Shown: positions 7,439 through 16,787, numbered from the stretch's first letter. The stretch: 64,000 bases of DNA from Roseinatronobacter monicus (GCF_006716865.1 NZ_VFPT01000002.1:124001-188000), one strand, 5' to 3'. The notes: generated by a model from the sequence alone, not told the origin. Program-made: numbers and translations.

Positions 7439-9595
7439 TCAAGTGATAAGTTTAAGTTGTTCTGCGCTTTGCCGGGGCGGCAGGCGCCTCAGGTGGGGCG
7501 GGCTCGCGCGGATCGCTTTAAGATCCTCGATCATTGTCGCGTCAGCAGTCACCAGCTTCACCGGTTTGCGGTCATGTTTAACCAGGCGGCTGCTTAGGCG
7601 GCCGTTGGCGACCCAATAATACAGGGTCGCTTGAGGCATGCCGATGGCTTCGGCTAATTCTCGGATTGTCCACTCGTCGGGTTCGCGCACAATCATCGCT
7701 GAGGCGCTGGGTTTTTTGCGCTGTGGTTTGGCGATGCCCGCCGCAACCAGGCGGTGGCGGACCATTTCGGGGGTATAGGTGTTACGACGCTTGGGGGGGA
7801 CAAAGCCTTCTTCGTTGAGAATATTGGCAATGCAGCGGCTACTGTGGCCAGCTTCGTAGAGTTCCTTCATGCGCGCAATCAGTGCCGGATAGCTGCTGAG
7901 CGCGGTGATCCGCGCGACAGGACGGATCACCTTGTGCATCGTTTGATTGCCGCCATGCCAATGACACGTGACCTCCACATGCTCGGTGTCATCAACCATC
8001 TTGATGATAACCCTTTCGAGCAGCAGCCGTACAATTTCCTGTCGTTCTCTTTGTGTGGTTGTTGCCGCCTGCCAAAGCGCGGGGAGATCTTGGGTAAGGG
8101 TACGGATCGCCTCCAGTTCAGTGCGGCTCGGTGCTTGCAGACGTTCGCGCTGGAAGCGGTCATAATCAACCATGAGGCGCGCTTGGCTCGCCAGCGCCTC
8201 TTCCCAACTCTTCTCGAGACTACGCGCAACCAGTCGGTTCTCTGGCTCGACGCTGGCATAACTCCGCCGGGCGCGATCAACCTCGAATTGGGCGCGCTCA
8301 AGACGCTGCTGCCATTGACGATCGAGAGATTTGCGTTCCGCTTCAAGGTCGCTGGCGACCGCAAGACTGATCTCGAGCGCGGCTGGTTCCAGCGATCGCA
8401 GGATAGCGCGCGACACAGCCTCATCAACCGGGGCCGCTTTAAGCGACTGACAGATTGGTTCTGCGTAGGCCATGTGCATGCCATTGCAGATGTAGCGCGC
8501 GACTTGACCATTGTTGTTATAGGTTGGCTGCATCCTCAAGCCGCACGCGCCACAAATCACCATGCCCGATAGCAAAGCGCTTCCAGCCCGGACCGGCCCC
8601 TGCGCGCTCGGCAGGTTGGCCCTAATCTGCGCTTGGATGCTCTCGAATTGCTCCAAGCTGATATAGGCCGGCAACCGGTCTGGCAGAAACACCTCGACAT
8701 TGTCCGGCGCCTTCACGCAGCGCCCGGTTCCAGGACGCCCCGGCTTCTGGCGCCGCCTGTCGACGGGCCGCGCACCCCAGGCATACACACCGGCATAAAT
8801 AGGATTGTTGAACAGGTTATGCAGCGTGGCTCGGCTTGGGCGGCGCCACTCAAGATCACCCTTGGTCGGGCCATCTTTCCTGCGTATCGGCATCTGTATA
8901 TTGTGCTCGTTCAGATACCGCAGCACACCTCCAACCGACCGCAGCCGCTCAAACAAATCAAAGATAAGACGGATGACGCCCTGGGCCTGTTCATCAGGTT
9001 CGAAGATGACCTCCCCCGACGGGCGCGCTACATAACCCGCTGGCAAACTCTTTGCGAGTTCGCCGCGCCGGGCCTTCGCACGTCGCCCCTCCAGCATTCT
9101 TGCCTTGATAATATGCAGTTCGGCCTCGCTCATTGTCCCCTTTAAGCCTAACAGGAGCCTATCGTTGAAATTCGATGGGTCGTAAACGCCATCGGCATCC
9201 GCAATCAATGTATCGAATAGGGAGCAAATCTCCAACAACTGGTGCCAGTCCCGGCACGAGCGCGCAAGCCGTGACATCTCGACCCCAAGGACCAATCCGA
9301 CACGACCCAGTCCGACTTCTGCTACCAGCCGCTGAAAGCCAAGCCGTCCCTCGATCGAGGCGCCCGAGCGTCCCAGATCATCGTCGACCACGACGATCGC
9401 TTCCCGCGGCCAGCCAAGTGCGAAAGCCCGGTCAACCAGAGCGTATTGCAGCCGTGTCGATTCCTGATTGCGCTCAACCTGCTGCAGCGTTGATTGGCGA
9501 ATATAAACGATCGCTTGGCGATCGCGATGCTGTCCGCAGACTTTCTCGGGTAAACTCTGGGCGCGCGGGACCATGATCGATTCTGACGTCATCAT
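7439..9595 (-). CDS. Large serine recombinase
   Basis: A 718-aa protein. Residues about 25-175 form a resolvase catalytic domain (IVYIRQSTLQQ with the nucleophilic Ser, DDDLGRSGAS, GVEMSRLARSCRDW). A recombinase domain with the insert-binding region follows (NLFNNPIYAGVYAWG), then a zinc ribbon-like segment (CGACGLRMQP...CNG...C) and a long coiled coil (about 430-530). At the C-terminus is a MerR-like helix-turn-helix (TIRELAEAIGMPQATLYYW). The start has AAGGAGAG before two ATGs. It overlaps the small gene upstream by about 120 bp. Such proteins excise or integrate DNA at att-like sites; no attachment site could be identified here. The last 20 residues or so may read past the original element end into junction DNA. 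Confidence 0.85.
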   Translation of the reverse strand: MMTSESIMVPRAQSLPEKVCGQHRDRQAIVYIRQSTLQQVERNQESTRLQYALVDRAFALGWPREAIVVVDDDLGRSGASIEGRLGFQRLVAEVGLGRVGLVLGVEMSRLARSCRDWHQLLEICSLFDTLIADADGVYDPSNFNDRLLLGLKGTMSEAELHIIKARMLEGRRAKARRGELAKSLPAGYVARPSGEVIFEPDEQAQGVIRLIFDLFERLRSVGGVLRYLNEHNIQMPIRRKDGPTKGDLEWRRPSRATLHNLFNNPIYAGVYAWGARPVDRRRQKPGRPGTGRCVKAPDNVEVFLPDRLPAYISLEQFESIQAQIRANLPSAQGPVRAGSALLSGMVICGACGLRMQPTYNNNGQVARYICNGMHMAYAEPICQSLKAAPVDEAVSRAILRSLEPAALEISLAVASDLEAERKSLDRQWQQRLERAQFEVDRARRSYASVEPENRLVARSLEKSWEEALASQARLMVDYDRFQRERLQAPSRTELEAIRTLTQDLPALWQAATTTQRERQEIVRLLLERVIIKMVDDTEHVEVTCHWHGGNQTMHKVIRPVARITALSSYPALIARMKELYEAGHSSRCIANILNEEGFVPPKRRNTYTPEMVRHRLVAAGIAKPQRKKPSASAMIVREPDEWTIRELAEAIGMPQATLYYWVANGRLSSRLVKHDRKPVKLVTADATMIEDLKAIRASPPHLRRLPPRQSAEQLKLIT

Positions 9596-9722
9596 CGCTC
9601 TCCTTGGTCTCGATCGCGCTGCGGATCTGGCGCAGCGCCATCCGCCCCAACAGTGCGATGGCCTCCTGCCGTCGATCCAACGGCAGCATCTGAAATTCTG
9701 GAACTGACGGTACTTCGCTCAT
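9474..9722 (-). CDS. Small protein preceding serine recombinase
   Basis: An 82-aa reading frame (MSEVPSVPEFQMLPLDRRQEAI...) that starts ahead of the recombinase and overlaps its first 120 bp in another frame. From memory of similar alphaproteobacterial recombinase modules, a short protein with a LPLDRRQEAIALLGRMALRQI-like helix commonly sits at this place. The N-terminal 40 residues look protein-like, while the overlapping C-terminal half is arginine/serine rich and may be only a shadow. Function unknown, possibly a partner of the recombinase. Confidence 0.5.
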   Translation of the reverse strand: MSEVPSVPEFQMLPLDRRQEAIALLGRMALRQIRSAIETKESDDDVRIDHGPARPEFTRESLRTASRSPSDRLYSPINAAAG

Positions 9723-9756
9723 CGCGTGATCCCATCCAGCGTGCGAGCGCGCGAAG

Positions 9757-10584
9757 GGTTCTGTCGCAAATTTTCAGTCAGGTTGAGATCAGGCTGGCGC
9801 TGGACATAATTATGCTGCGAGCTGGGCGAACTGCTGGAATGCGGTCATGCCGTTGGCGCCGAATTGTCCCTTACGGATCATATGCGCGGTCTCGATTCCT
9901 TCAAGCGTAGCAGACGCCGAATGGAATGCCTTGAAGCCGAGCATTCGACCTGTGATGCGCTTGATGAACCGGTGGTCCTGCTCGAGGATATTGTTCAGGT
10001 ATTTGACCTGCAGGATCTTGATGGTCTGCCCAGTTCCTGTGAATTTGAGGGTCACATTCACGGCTTCCAGGCCCGCCAGATTTGCCCCACTTTTGTCGAT
10101 AACGATGCGGTCGGGGATGCCGTTGTTGCCGATTGCACGTCGGAAGAAGCGCCGCGCCGCCGGCTTGTCACGCCGCTCAGATAGCATGAAATCAAGGGTT
10201 TGGCCGTTCCGGTCCACCGCGCGGTAGTGATACATCCACTTGCCCTTAACCTTGATGTAAGTCTCATCCATCCGCCAAGAGATGGCCGTCGGACGCTTTT
10301 TCGCCTGAGCTTTTGCCGCAATCAATGGGGAGTACTTGACCACCCAACGGTTCAGGGTTGCGTGGTCAACATCGACACCGCGCTCCTGCATTATCTCTTC
10401 GAGGTCACGATAGGACACAGGGTAGCGTAGATAGAAAAACACTGCGAACAAGACCACCGATTTCGGGTAATGTGCGCCCTTGAAGTCAATCATCGTTTCC
10501 ATCCAATCATCACTGCGAAGTCAGCTTCTACAGCGCCGCATCATGCCGTGCTACCCGCATGCACGAGATATTTGCGACAGAACC
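9757..10584 (-). mobile_element. Complete IS6-family element (828 bp)
   Basis: Perfect 14-bp terminal inverted repeats GGTTCTGTCGCAAA at 9757-9770 and 10571-10584 enclose one transposase gene. The flanking 8-mers (GCGCGAAG left, TTCAGAAA right) do not match, so there is no target duplication. IS6 elements often lose this through recombination between copies, and the extra IS6 ends at 5412 and 5593 supply such partners. Confidence 0.92.
9810..10502 (-). CDS. IS6-family (IS26-like) transposase
   Basis: A 230-aa DDE transposase of normal length. Landmarks: MIDFKGAHYPKSVV at the N-terminus, an HTH (DHATLNRWVVKYSP), WRMDETYIKVKGKW with the first Asp, PDRIVIDKSGAN with the second, and NILEQDHRFIKRITGRMLGFKAFHSA with the Glu. 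An alternative start at 10493 (MIDFKG) is also possible. It moves the surrounding element by replicative co-integrate formation, and the gene appears intact. Confidence 0.93.
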   Translation of the reverse strand: METMIDFKGAHYPKSVVLFAVFFYLRYPVSYRDLEEIMQERGVDVDHATLNRWVVKYSPLIAAKAQAKKRPTAISWRMDETYIKVKGKWMYHYRAVDRNGQTLDFMLSERRDKPAARRFFRRAIGNNGIPDRIVIDKSGANLAGLEAVNVTLKFTGTGQTIKILQVKYLNNILEQDHRFIKRITGRMLGFKAFHSASATLEGIETAHMIRKGQFGANGMTAFQQFAQLAA

Positions 10585-10875
10585 TTCAGAAACACTTTCT
10601 GCTGCACAAGAAGCAATCAAGCGCGGATACAATGAATTTAAAGAAGGTCTCAGCCATGCTTACCGGCAAATCGAAGACCTTGAGAATCGAACTGAAGCCG
10701 CCACCCGAACCATCATTGCCTCAGAACCAAAGCGGGAAATGCTGAAAGAGGAAATTGCGAAGGCATCGCAGGCCACTGTTACGCTGCAGGCCGCTCAAGA
10801 GCAGGCGCACAGAACCCTTAAACAAGCAAAAAACATGCTTTTGGGGGCCGTCATATTGATCGTGCTCAGCTTGCT
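10585..10875 (+). pseudogene. Fragment of a coiled-coil membrane protein between two IS
   Basis: Between the IS6 right end (10584) and the IS3 left end (10876) one frame is open without stop. It encodes a helical, Glu/Lys/Ala-rich coiled coil (EAIKRGYNEFKEGL..., QAAQEQAHRTLKQ) followed by one hydrophobic segment (NMLLGAVILIVLSLL). Both ends are cut by IS elements; the apparent start and stop at 10559 and 10978 lie inside them. The pattern resembles C-terminal parts of plasmid mobilisation or partition accessory proteins, but this is a guess. Confidence 0.45.
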
Positions 10876-10938
10876 TAGAGGTGGTCCTGGTTTTTCGACC
10901 AGTTTTATGCCGCGCAGCGCTCTGGCATGGGTTTCCTA

Positions 10939-11769
10939 TCACGCGGCAAGTTTCATGTTTGGTTTGCGATTATCATAAACTTCGTCCGGGGTCATCAGGC
11001 CGTGGGATGAATGCGGGCGTTCTTCATTGTAATAAGCGATCCAGGTGCCGATCCCCTGGCGCGCCTCCCGGCCAGTTTCGAAGGTGTTCAAGAAGACGCA
11101 TTCGTATTTCAAGGACCGCCACAGTCGTTCGATCATGCGGTTGTCGATCCAGCGGCCGCGCCCATCCATCGAAATCTTCACCTTTGCGTCTTTCAAAACG
11201 TCGGTGAAATCGGTGCTGGTGAACTGGCTGCCCTGGTCCGAATTGAAAATTTCGGGCGGGCCATAGGTGGCCAGTGCCTCCTTCAAGGCCTCGACGCAGA
11301 ACCCGGCATCCATAGTATTGGACAGCCGCCAGCTCAGCACCTTGCGGCTGTGCCAGTCCATGATGGCGACCAGATACAAAAACCCGCGCTGCATGCGGAT
11401 ATAGGTAATGTCCGTACACCACACCTGGTTGGGACGCGTGATGGGCAGATCTTTTAGAAGATATGGATAAACCTTGTGTTCGGGGTTTTTCTTACTGGTC
11501 TTGGGTTCCTGATAGATCGGCACCAAACGCATGAGCCGCATCAGCCGTCTTGCGCGATGGCGGCCGCATTTGTGACCCTCTCTTTGCATATGACGCGCCA
11601 TCTGCCGCGAGCCGTACCATGGCGTTTTCAGGAATTGCTCGTCGATGATCTTCATGAATTTCAGGTTTTCCGCGCTTTCACCGCAGGGCTGATAGTACAG
11701 CGTCGATCGGGCGAGCGACAGCAGTGTGCATTGCCGCCGGACACTCAGTTTGGGATGATCTTTCTTCAC
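10939..11769 (-). CDS. IS3-family transposase OrfB
   Basis: A 276-aa protein with an rve integrase core. Catalytic motifs: QVWCTDITYIRM (first Asp), IFNSDQGSQFTS (second Asp) and DNRMIERLWRSLKYECV (Glu), with the usual YNEERPHSSHGLMTPDEVY near the end. The N-terminal HTH_21-like part (YGSRQMARHMQREGHK) is complete. Its ATG overlaps the orfA stop (ATGA) at a GGCAAAAAGCC run, so it is probably made as an OrfAB fusion by -1 frameshifting, as is standard for IS3 elements. Confidence 0.92.
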   Translation of the reverse strand: MKKDHPKLSVRRQCTLLSLARSTLYYQPCGESAENLKFMKIIDEQFLKTPWYGSRQMARHMQREGHKCGRHRARRLMRLMRLVPIYQEPKTSKKNPEHKVYPYLLKDLPITRPNQVWCTDITYIRMQRGFLYLVAIMDWHSRKVLSWRLSNTMDAGFCVEALKEALATYGPPEIFNSDQGSQFTSTDFTDVLKDAKVKISMDGRGRWIDNRMIERLWRSLKYECVFLNTFETGREARQGIGTWIAYYNEERPHSSHGLMTPDEVYDNRKPNMKLAA

Positions 11770-12074
11770 GGCTTTTTGCCTCCAGTCCCGAGAATGAGCC
11801 TGGAGGCATCCGCCAAAAAATCCCGTTCCACTACCAATTGGCCAATCTTGGCGTGCAGCTTCTCTACATCCTTGCCGGAAATCACTGGTTCACCAACCGG
11901 CTTGGCGTCAAACGACTGCGCCATCTTGGCAATTGCCGTGCGTTTCCAGCCGTTGATCATCGTCGGATGTACTTCATATTTCTTCGACAGCTCTGCCGTC
12001 GTCAACTCTTCACGGATCGCTTCCAAGGCAACCTTCGCCTTGAATTCTGCCGTGTAACGCTTCTGTTTCGCCAT
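11766..12074 (-). CDS. IS3-family OrfA (HTH protein)
   Basis: A 102-aa protein with an HTH_Tnp_1 domain (YTAEFKAKVALEAIREELTTAELSKKY, then HPTMINGWK) and a C-terminal leucine-zipper-like helix (VEKLHAKIGQLVVERDFL). It binds the IS ends and provides the N-terminal part of the OrfAB transposase. It overlaps orfB by 4 bp. Confidence 0.92.
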   Translation of the reverse strand: MAKQKRYTAEFKAKVALEAIREELTTAELSKKYEVHPTMINGWKRTAIAKMAQSFDAKPVGEPVISGKDVEKLHAKIGQLVVERDFLADASRLILGTGGKKP

Positions 12075-12142
12075 ATCGATTGTTCGTCCTTCTTCAGTTG
12101 CCAGAGCTTAGCAACTGGTCCGAATTTCCGCGACCACCTCTA

Positions 12143-12608
12143 CCCCCCGCACCAAACGGATCAATTCAGCCGCGCGCGCCACAGCAGCACTGGCCGGAAC
12201 GCGGATAATGACATCAGATCCAATCGTCACCGTTATCTCATCACACGTCTCGTCGCGTTCACCGTACCCTGACATGCTGCCAGCGCCCTGTCGTGTCATT
12301 GCAACTTCCAATGGCACAAATGCAGGCTCAGACTTATCGGCTGACAGGGTTGCATCACTGACTGCTGTCATGACATCCGCAGGCAGAACCAATTTGCCAT
12401 CACGCGCCATCCGCCGCCAATCTGACAACTGATGTGGGACAATGTCATAGCGTTTCGCAACGTCCACAACGCGCGCACCAGGTTGAAAACTCTCTGCCAC
12501 AATCTGCGCTTTCACATCATCTGGCCAACGACGGTTGCCCCGAACAGGCTCAACGAGCCCCAGCCGTCCATCGAATCCACTTCCATCCGCCATAGCATCC
12601 TCCAACAA
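12143..12608 (-). pseudogene. tnpA: IS66 TnpA, 3' end removed by IS3 insertion
   Basis: From 12593 leftward the protein is identical to the intact IS66 TnpA at 36174-36632 up to LIRLVRGV. There the IS3 element begins, so the last residues, tnpB and tnpC of this copy are gone. The IS66 terminal repeat (GGCGCATAC, ending 12684) and leader are present, so the surviving IS66 part is 12143-12684. Confidence 0.85.
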
Positions 12609-12684
12609 TATCAGTCAGAGATTTATCGGCCCGAGACAGAAATGGCGAAAGACCTCAAATCAATGGGACGCAGACGGCGCATAC

Positions 12685-14037
12685 GTTGAACCGCATGGCG
12701 AAACGGCGCATCGTTGCGAAGGCGGGAGAGCCGGTTTTGAGCGCGTCAACTTTCCGCGCCTGATCCGGGGTGAGCTTTCCGCGGGGTTTGATGCACAGCG
12801 CGGCCGCGATGACCGGGGAAATCGCGTGCCCAGTTTCCGGGTCCCGGACTGGCTTAAGGATTTCGTGCTCTACCTTGGGGTCGATTGCTTGCTGTTCGGC
12901 TCTGCGCCAACCCGCCAGCAACCGCTGCAGATGCGTTAGACTCCCCTCGTAACCACGCTCTTGGATCAGACGGAACAGGGCGCTTCCAGTTCGAATGCCG
13001 TCCTGCCAGCTTTGGCGCAGGAACTCTTCAAAGTACCACGGCGAAGTCCGCTTCAAAGCTGCCCGCCTGCGGTCCGGTGGTGTCTCGAACTGCAGCCATT
13101 TCGCGATGCTGCGACGCGGGAACCCTGTTCGCCGCCCGATCTCGCTGCAGGAAAGCCCCTGATTTCGGAGCCCATGGATGGTCGTGAAAATCTCCTCTCG
13201 AGACGTCCTGTGCGCAAGGCGTGACTTCAGAAGGTTACCGGCCGCGGCGATGTTGTCGGCGTCGGACAGCAGCGCCCTGCCGGTCGCACGGCCGTGAAGG
13301 TTCATTTGCTCCTCAATGGCCTGCCGCAGGTTTTGCACGATATGGAACCGGTCCGCGACCTGCTTCGCCTGCGGTGCCCCTTGCCGTGCAGCCTGGGCGT
13401 AGAGACCACAGCGATCTCTGCTGATCACTTCCACCTCGGGGTGTCGCTTCAGCCAGTTGGTGCAGGTGACGACATCCCGATCCTCAAGAATGTCGATCAC
13501 CACGCGACGCTCCAGATCCACAATAATCGTGCCGTAGGTTTTCGACTTCCGCCAGCTCCAGTCGTCGATCCCGATGACCGTCGGCGCCTCGGCGATGTCT
13601 TGAGTACGCTTCTTCAGCTGCCTGAGCACCGTGTCATCGCTGACCCCAAGGCCCAAACGATGCAACAACCGCTCGGCAGGCCGTCCGCCGGTCGCATGCC
13701 CAAGATGGCTGACAATCTCCCCGACACGCGAAGTACGACGTGCAAATGGACGCGCAATCGAGACGACCTGGTCCGAGAAAGTCCGGCGCGGGCAAGCGGA
13801 CGCCAAACATCGCCAACGGCAAACCGCGAGATCAACCGTAACCCCATCTCCATGGGCGGGATAATCCTGCAGTCGCCGACGCCGCCAGCCGTGACGTCGT
13901 CGTGAATGCAATCCACAGTCTGGGCAAATGCCGTTGGGTGCCAAGACGCCAGATACAATCCACCCGCCGGATTCACTTCGCTCAACGCTTTGAACGGCAA
14001 CATCGCTCCCGGGCGACCAGTGCTTCTTCGAGCTCAC
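12685..14037 (-). pseudogene. ISL3-family transposase, 3' end interrupted by IS66
   Basis: A GTG at 14037 with GGAGGG upstream begins an ISL3 transposase of about 450 residues. It has an N-terminal zinc-finger region (CPDCGLHSRRRHGWRRRRLQD, then CRWRCLASACPRRTF), the DDE_Tnp_ISL3 core (VIGIDDWSWRKSKTYGTIIVD, ISRDRCGLYAQAAR, QVADRFHIVQNLRQA) and a C-terminal HTH-like part. The sequence breaks after AMRFN at 12685, exactly at the IS66 terminal repeat, so the last residues and one IS end are missing. The other ISL3 end is probably at about 14101 (GGCTCTGCCTCACTTTGTGT on the reverse strand). Confidence 0.85.
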
Positions 14038-14193
14038 GACTATCCCTCCTGAATTTTCCAGTTTCAGGATAGTTGTGCCACACAAAGTGAGGCAGAGCCG
14101 ATTTAAGGGCAAAGCGACACCCGCAGAATAAACCTGTAGCGGACCTCCATCATATGCATTGATGGTTACAACATAGCATTCAGCCCCTGCGGC

Positions 14194-15396
14194 TCAGAAA
14201 TTTTGACGATCGACCCACAGCAAACCAAATGCAAAAATGACGGCCGCTGCGATAAGACACCACGCTAGCGCAAACCCTCCGCTGGTTTCAACGATCATCC
14301 CGAACAGTGGTGGCGCCAGTACCCCGCCCAGATTGGTGGCAACCATATTGTAGCCAATCGCACCACCAGATCGTGGCGGGTCAATGCTCTGCAAGGTCAA
14401 TGCCACCTGCACCCCTGTCGCAGAGCAAATCGTAAGCCCGAGAACTGCGACCACAAGCGGAGCAAGCAGGACCGCATTGCTCGGACCGATAGTTGCCATC
14501 GCCAGCAAGCTGACTGCGGACACCCCGGTAACAATCATCAGCGTCAGGCGAGAGTCCGCGCGAAAGAACCAATCGGTGGCCCAGCCCCAAAAAACCCGTC
14601 CAGCTATGCTACAAATATGCAACAGACTGAGACAGGCATTCGCCATAGGCAGGCCAAACCCGGCACCAAGGCGCAAGAATTCTATCAGGTGGCTCCACAG
14701 GATGAACTGCGCGCCGTTATTCAGGCCGCTGGCCAAATTATTGCGGCCCAGAACCGGATTTCTGAACAACAACCGGATGGCTGCGAGTTCCTCTGACAGA
14801 GCAACTCTCGGAGTGGCATTTTTATCATTGTCAGCGGGTAAAAGCAGGAAGGCCACGCCGCAGGCGGCTGTCACAGCCCCGACGCCCATGACAACACCTT
14901 GCCAGCTTGCGACCGGGGCGAGCAATGCCGCGCTGGTGCCTAATGCGCCGCCCAATGGCACGCCGGTCTGCTTTATGCCCATGAGCGTGGCGCGGACCCC
15001 GGTCGGATACCACAGCATGACCGCACGCCCCGCTGCCGGATTGACAAGGCTGTATCCGGAACCGACAATGAACATCCCCGCAAACGCTTGGCCGATACCT
15101 TGCGCGAGTGCGAACACCACTGTCCCGGCCACCATGACCAGCCCCGCCAAAAGCAGTGACATCCGCACTCCGATGACATCGCTCAAGCGTCCGGCAGGAA
15201 TCGATAGCAAGGTGATACCCAGTGCATAGGCACTTGCGATAAGCCCGATCTCAGTTGCCGAAAGCTGGAGTTCTGCGGCAATCAATGGGCTGCAAGCCAG
15301 AACTGCCAGCAAATTCATAGCGCCCAGACAGTGCGCCCCGACAAGCAGGCCAAATTGCGGCCAGATCTGCTGGGGGCCCTTCGGGAATGCGGTCAT
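14194..15396 (-). CDS. MFS transporter
   Basis: A 400-aa integral membrane protein with about 12 hydrophobic helices. It has the MFS loop motif between helices 2 and 3 (GRLSDVIGVRMSLL) and a related loop (GRVFWGWATDWFFRADSR) in the second half. The start at ATG 15396 is preferred over the overlapping GTG at 15399. It is divergent from the tctC operon with a 370-bp spacer, so a shared regulatory region and related substrates (perhaps an organic acid) are plausible. The substrate cannot be read from the sequence. Confidence 0.85.
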   Translation of the reverse strand: MTAFPKGPQQIWPQFGLLVGAHCLGAMNLLAVLACSPLIAAELQLSATEIGLIASAYALGITLLSIPAGRLSDVIGVRMSLLLAGLVMVAGTVVFALAQGIGQAFAGMFIVGSGYSLVNPAAGRAVMLWYPTGVRATLMGIKQTGVPLGGALGTSAALLAPVASWQGVVMGVGAVTAACGVAFLLLPADNDKNATPRVALSEELAAIRLLFRNPVLGRNNLASGLNNGAQFILWSHLIEFLRLGAGFGLPMANACLSLLHICSIAGRVFWGWATDWFFRADSRLTLMIVTGVSAVSLLAMATIGPSNAVLLAPLVVAVLGLTICSATGVQVALTLQSIDPPRSGGAIGYNMVATNLGGVLAPPLFGMIVETSGGFALAWCLIAAAVIFAFGLLWVDRQNF

Positions 15397-15766
15397 CACA
15401 GAGATACCTTGTAATCAGGTCAGTAAGGGGGAACAATCGCATCAGACCTTTCAAAATGACATACCGATCAGACGGTGCTCTGCCAAAATGGCCAATTGCA
15501 GTCATCACTCCTGAATTTTCCAATTTCTTCGGTCCATTTCCTCATTTATATGTAAAATGTAGTCGAAAAGCCTTCTGTTTAGCTGCTAGCGTGTTCTTGG
15601 AATGGTTACCCATTCCAATCAACTGTAACACCAGCTCCGTCGCCTGACATCGTCTTAAACCGCTCCGAGATAATTTAAGATCCAGCAAATACCAATTCAG
15701 GAACAACCTGATCAGAGCAACCACCAACGCGACCCTTCGCCGCGAAATCCAACAAGGAAGAAAATC
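15397..15766. promoter_or_regulatory. Divergent intergenic region MFS / tctC
   Basis: A 370-bp spacer between oppositely transcribed transporter genes, without a credible gene of its own. It is more AT-rich than its neighbours and ends with AAGGAAGAAAATC as the tctC ribosome binding site. Promoters for both directions should lie here; I could not place boxes with confidence. Confidence 0.4.
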
Positions 15767-16744
15767 ATGTTCAACATCACACCCTCACTCAAAGGCTCTG
15801 CAGCGGTGATAGCTACAGCAGCTATGGCGTTTGCACCTGCGCTCGCAAGCGCAAGCCCGCTGGGTAGCGATCCGATCCGCTTGGTCATTCCGTTCGGCCC
15901 CGGTGGCGGCAGCGACATTACGGCACGCGTATTGTCCGCGACTGCACCCGAGTTTTGTGGCCCGCGGATCGACGTGGTCAGCATGTCGGGTGCCGCAGGC
16001 CTTGAGGCCGTAAATTTTGTCCGTAATGCCCCTGCCAATGGGCACACGCTGCTCGTCTCGGATTATGGCCCTGTTGTAACATCAGGCTTTCTTGATGATG
16101 TAGATTGGAGCCACGATGACTGGCAACCTGTCATGAATTTCACGGAATGGCTGCCGACTGTTTACACACGCCCCGACCATCCGATCCAAACCATAGAGGA
16201 CTGGGTCGCGGCCGCCGAAGCTGATCCTGGTAGCATCACTTTCGGCCATGCCAATCCTATGGGGCTGGTGCATCTGCCGCTCATCCTGTTTGAAATGGAA
16301 ACCGGGCTGGAAAATATTCACGTACCAACCTCTGGCGGCGGCGAAACCCGCAGTCTGATCATGGGTGGTCACATCGACCTTGGCATGACACTGCCGCCGA
16401 GCATTGCATCAGAAGTCGCATCTGGAGAATTGACAGCCTTGGGGGTTTTCTCGGCAGAACGTTCGCCTGTCCTACCCGATACACGGACATTCCGCGAAGC
16501 CGGATATGATGTTGTGTTGCCAGCATGGCTGATGGTGATCGCTACTTCTGACGTCCCTGCGGAAACGGTCGAATACTTGCAGGACTGCTTCATGGAAGCC
16601 CTGGCATCGCCCACGGCGATCGCAATGAGCGATCGTGTCAACGCGGGTATCGAGCCTCTGAACGCGGCGGATTCGACAGCGCTTTATCAGGCGACGGTTG
16701 CCTCGATTGGTGACATCCTACGCAGCATGGGCGAGATCGATTAA
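15767..16744 (+). CDS. tctC: Tripartite tricarboxylate transporter, substrate-binding protein
   Basis: A 325-aa periplasmic protein with a Sec signal peptide (hydrophobic residues about 8-26, ending ALASA). It carries typical TctC/Bug motifs: RLVIPFGPGGGSDITAR early, then ARV..., KPGAAGLEA-like SGAAGLEAVNFVRNAPANGHTLL, and a C-terminal domain with PDTRTFREAGYDV. It captures a carboxylate, such as a tricarboxylate or aromatic acid, and delivers it to the TctA/TctB membrane complex encoded downstream. A terminator-like hairpin separates it from tctA. Confidence 0.92.
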   Translation: MFNITPSLKGSAAVIATAAMAFAPALASASPLGSDPIRLVIPFGPGGGSDITARVLSATAPEFCGPRIDVVSMSGAAGLEAVNFVRNAPANGHTLLVSDYGPVVTSGFLDDVDWSHDDWQPVMNFTEWLPTVYTRPDHPIQTIEDWVAAAEADPGSITFGHANPMGLVHLPLILFEMETGLENIHVPTSGGGETRSLIMGGHIDLGMTLPPSIASEVASGELTALGVFSAERSPVLPDTRTFREAGYDVVLPAWLMVIATSDVPAETVEYLQDCFMEALASPTAIAMSDRVNAGIEPLNAADSTALYQATVASIGDILRSMGEID

Positions 16745-16752
16745 ACTGCTCC

Positions 16753-16787
16753 GGCCTCCGCAAGTGGAAACGCGCGGGGGCCTTTTT
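16753..16787 (+). terminator. Hairpin with T-run between tctC and tctA
   Basis: GGCCTCCGC (16753-16761) pairs with GCGGGGGCC (16774-16782), with one G-T wobble, around a 12-nt loop, followed by TTTTT. This is a strong intrinsic-terminator shape. Lying inside the operon, it probably reduces read-through so that the binding protein outnumbers the permease. Confidence 0.75.

Larger units (their letters stand above)
10876..12142 (-). mobile_element. Complete IS3-family element
   Basis: Imperfect terminal inverted repeats, TAGAGGTGGTC...GACCAGTT at both ends (10876-10904 and 12115-12142), enclose orfA and orfB. The element lies inside the tnpA gene of an IS66-type element. The IS66 sequence is not found on the far side, so a deletion accompanied or followed the insertion. 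Confidence 0.85.

Noticed and set aside
7421..7597. C-terminal 58 residues of the IS1634 frame
   Set aside because: They are translated antisense from the serine recombinase gene and have no IS1634 similarity.
7754..8572. Rightward open frame of 272 codons
   Set aside because: Antisense to the serine recombinase gene, with no motifs; arises from high GC third positions.
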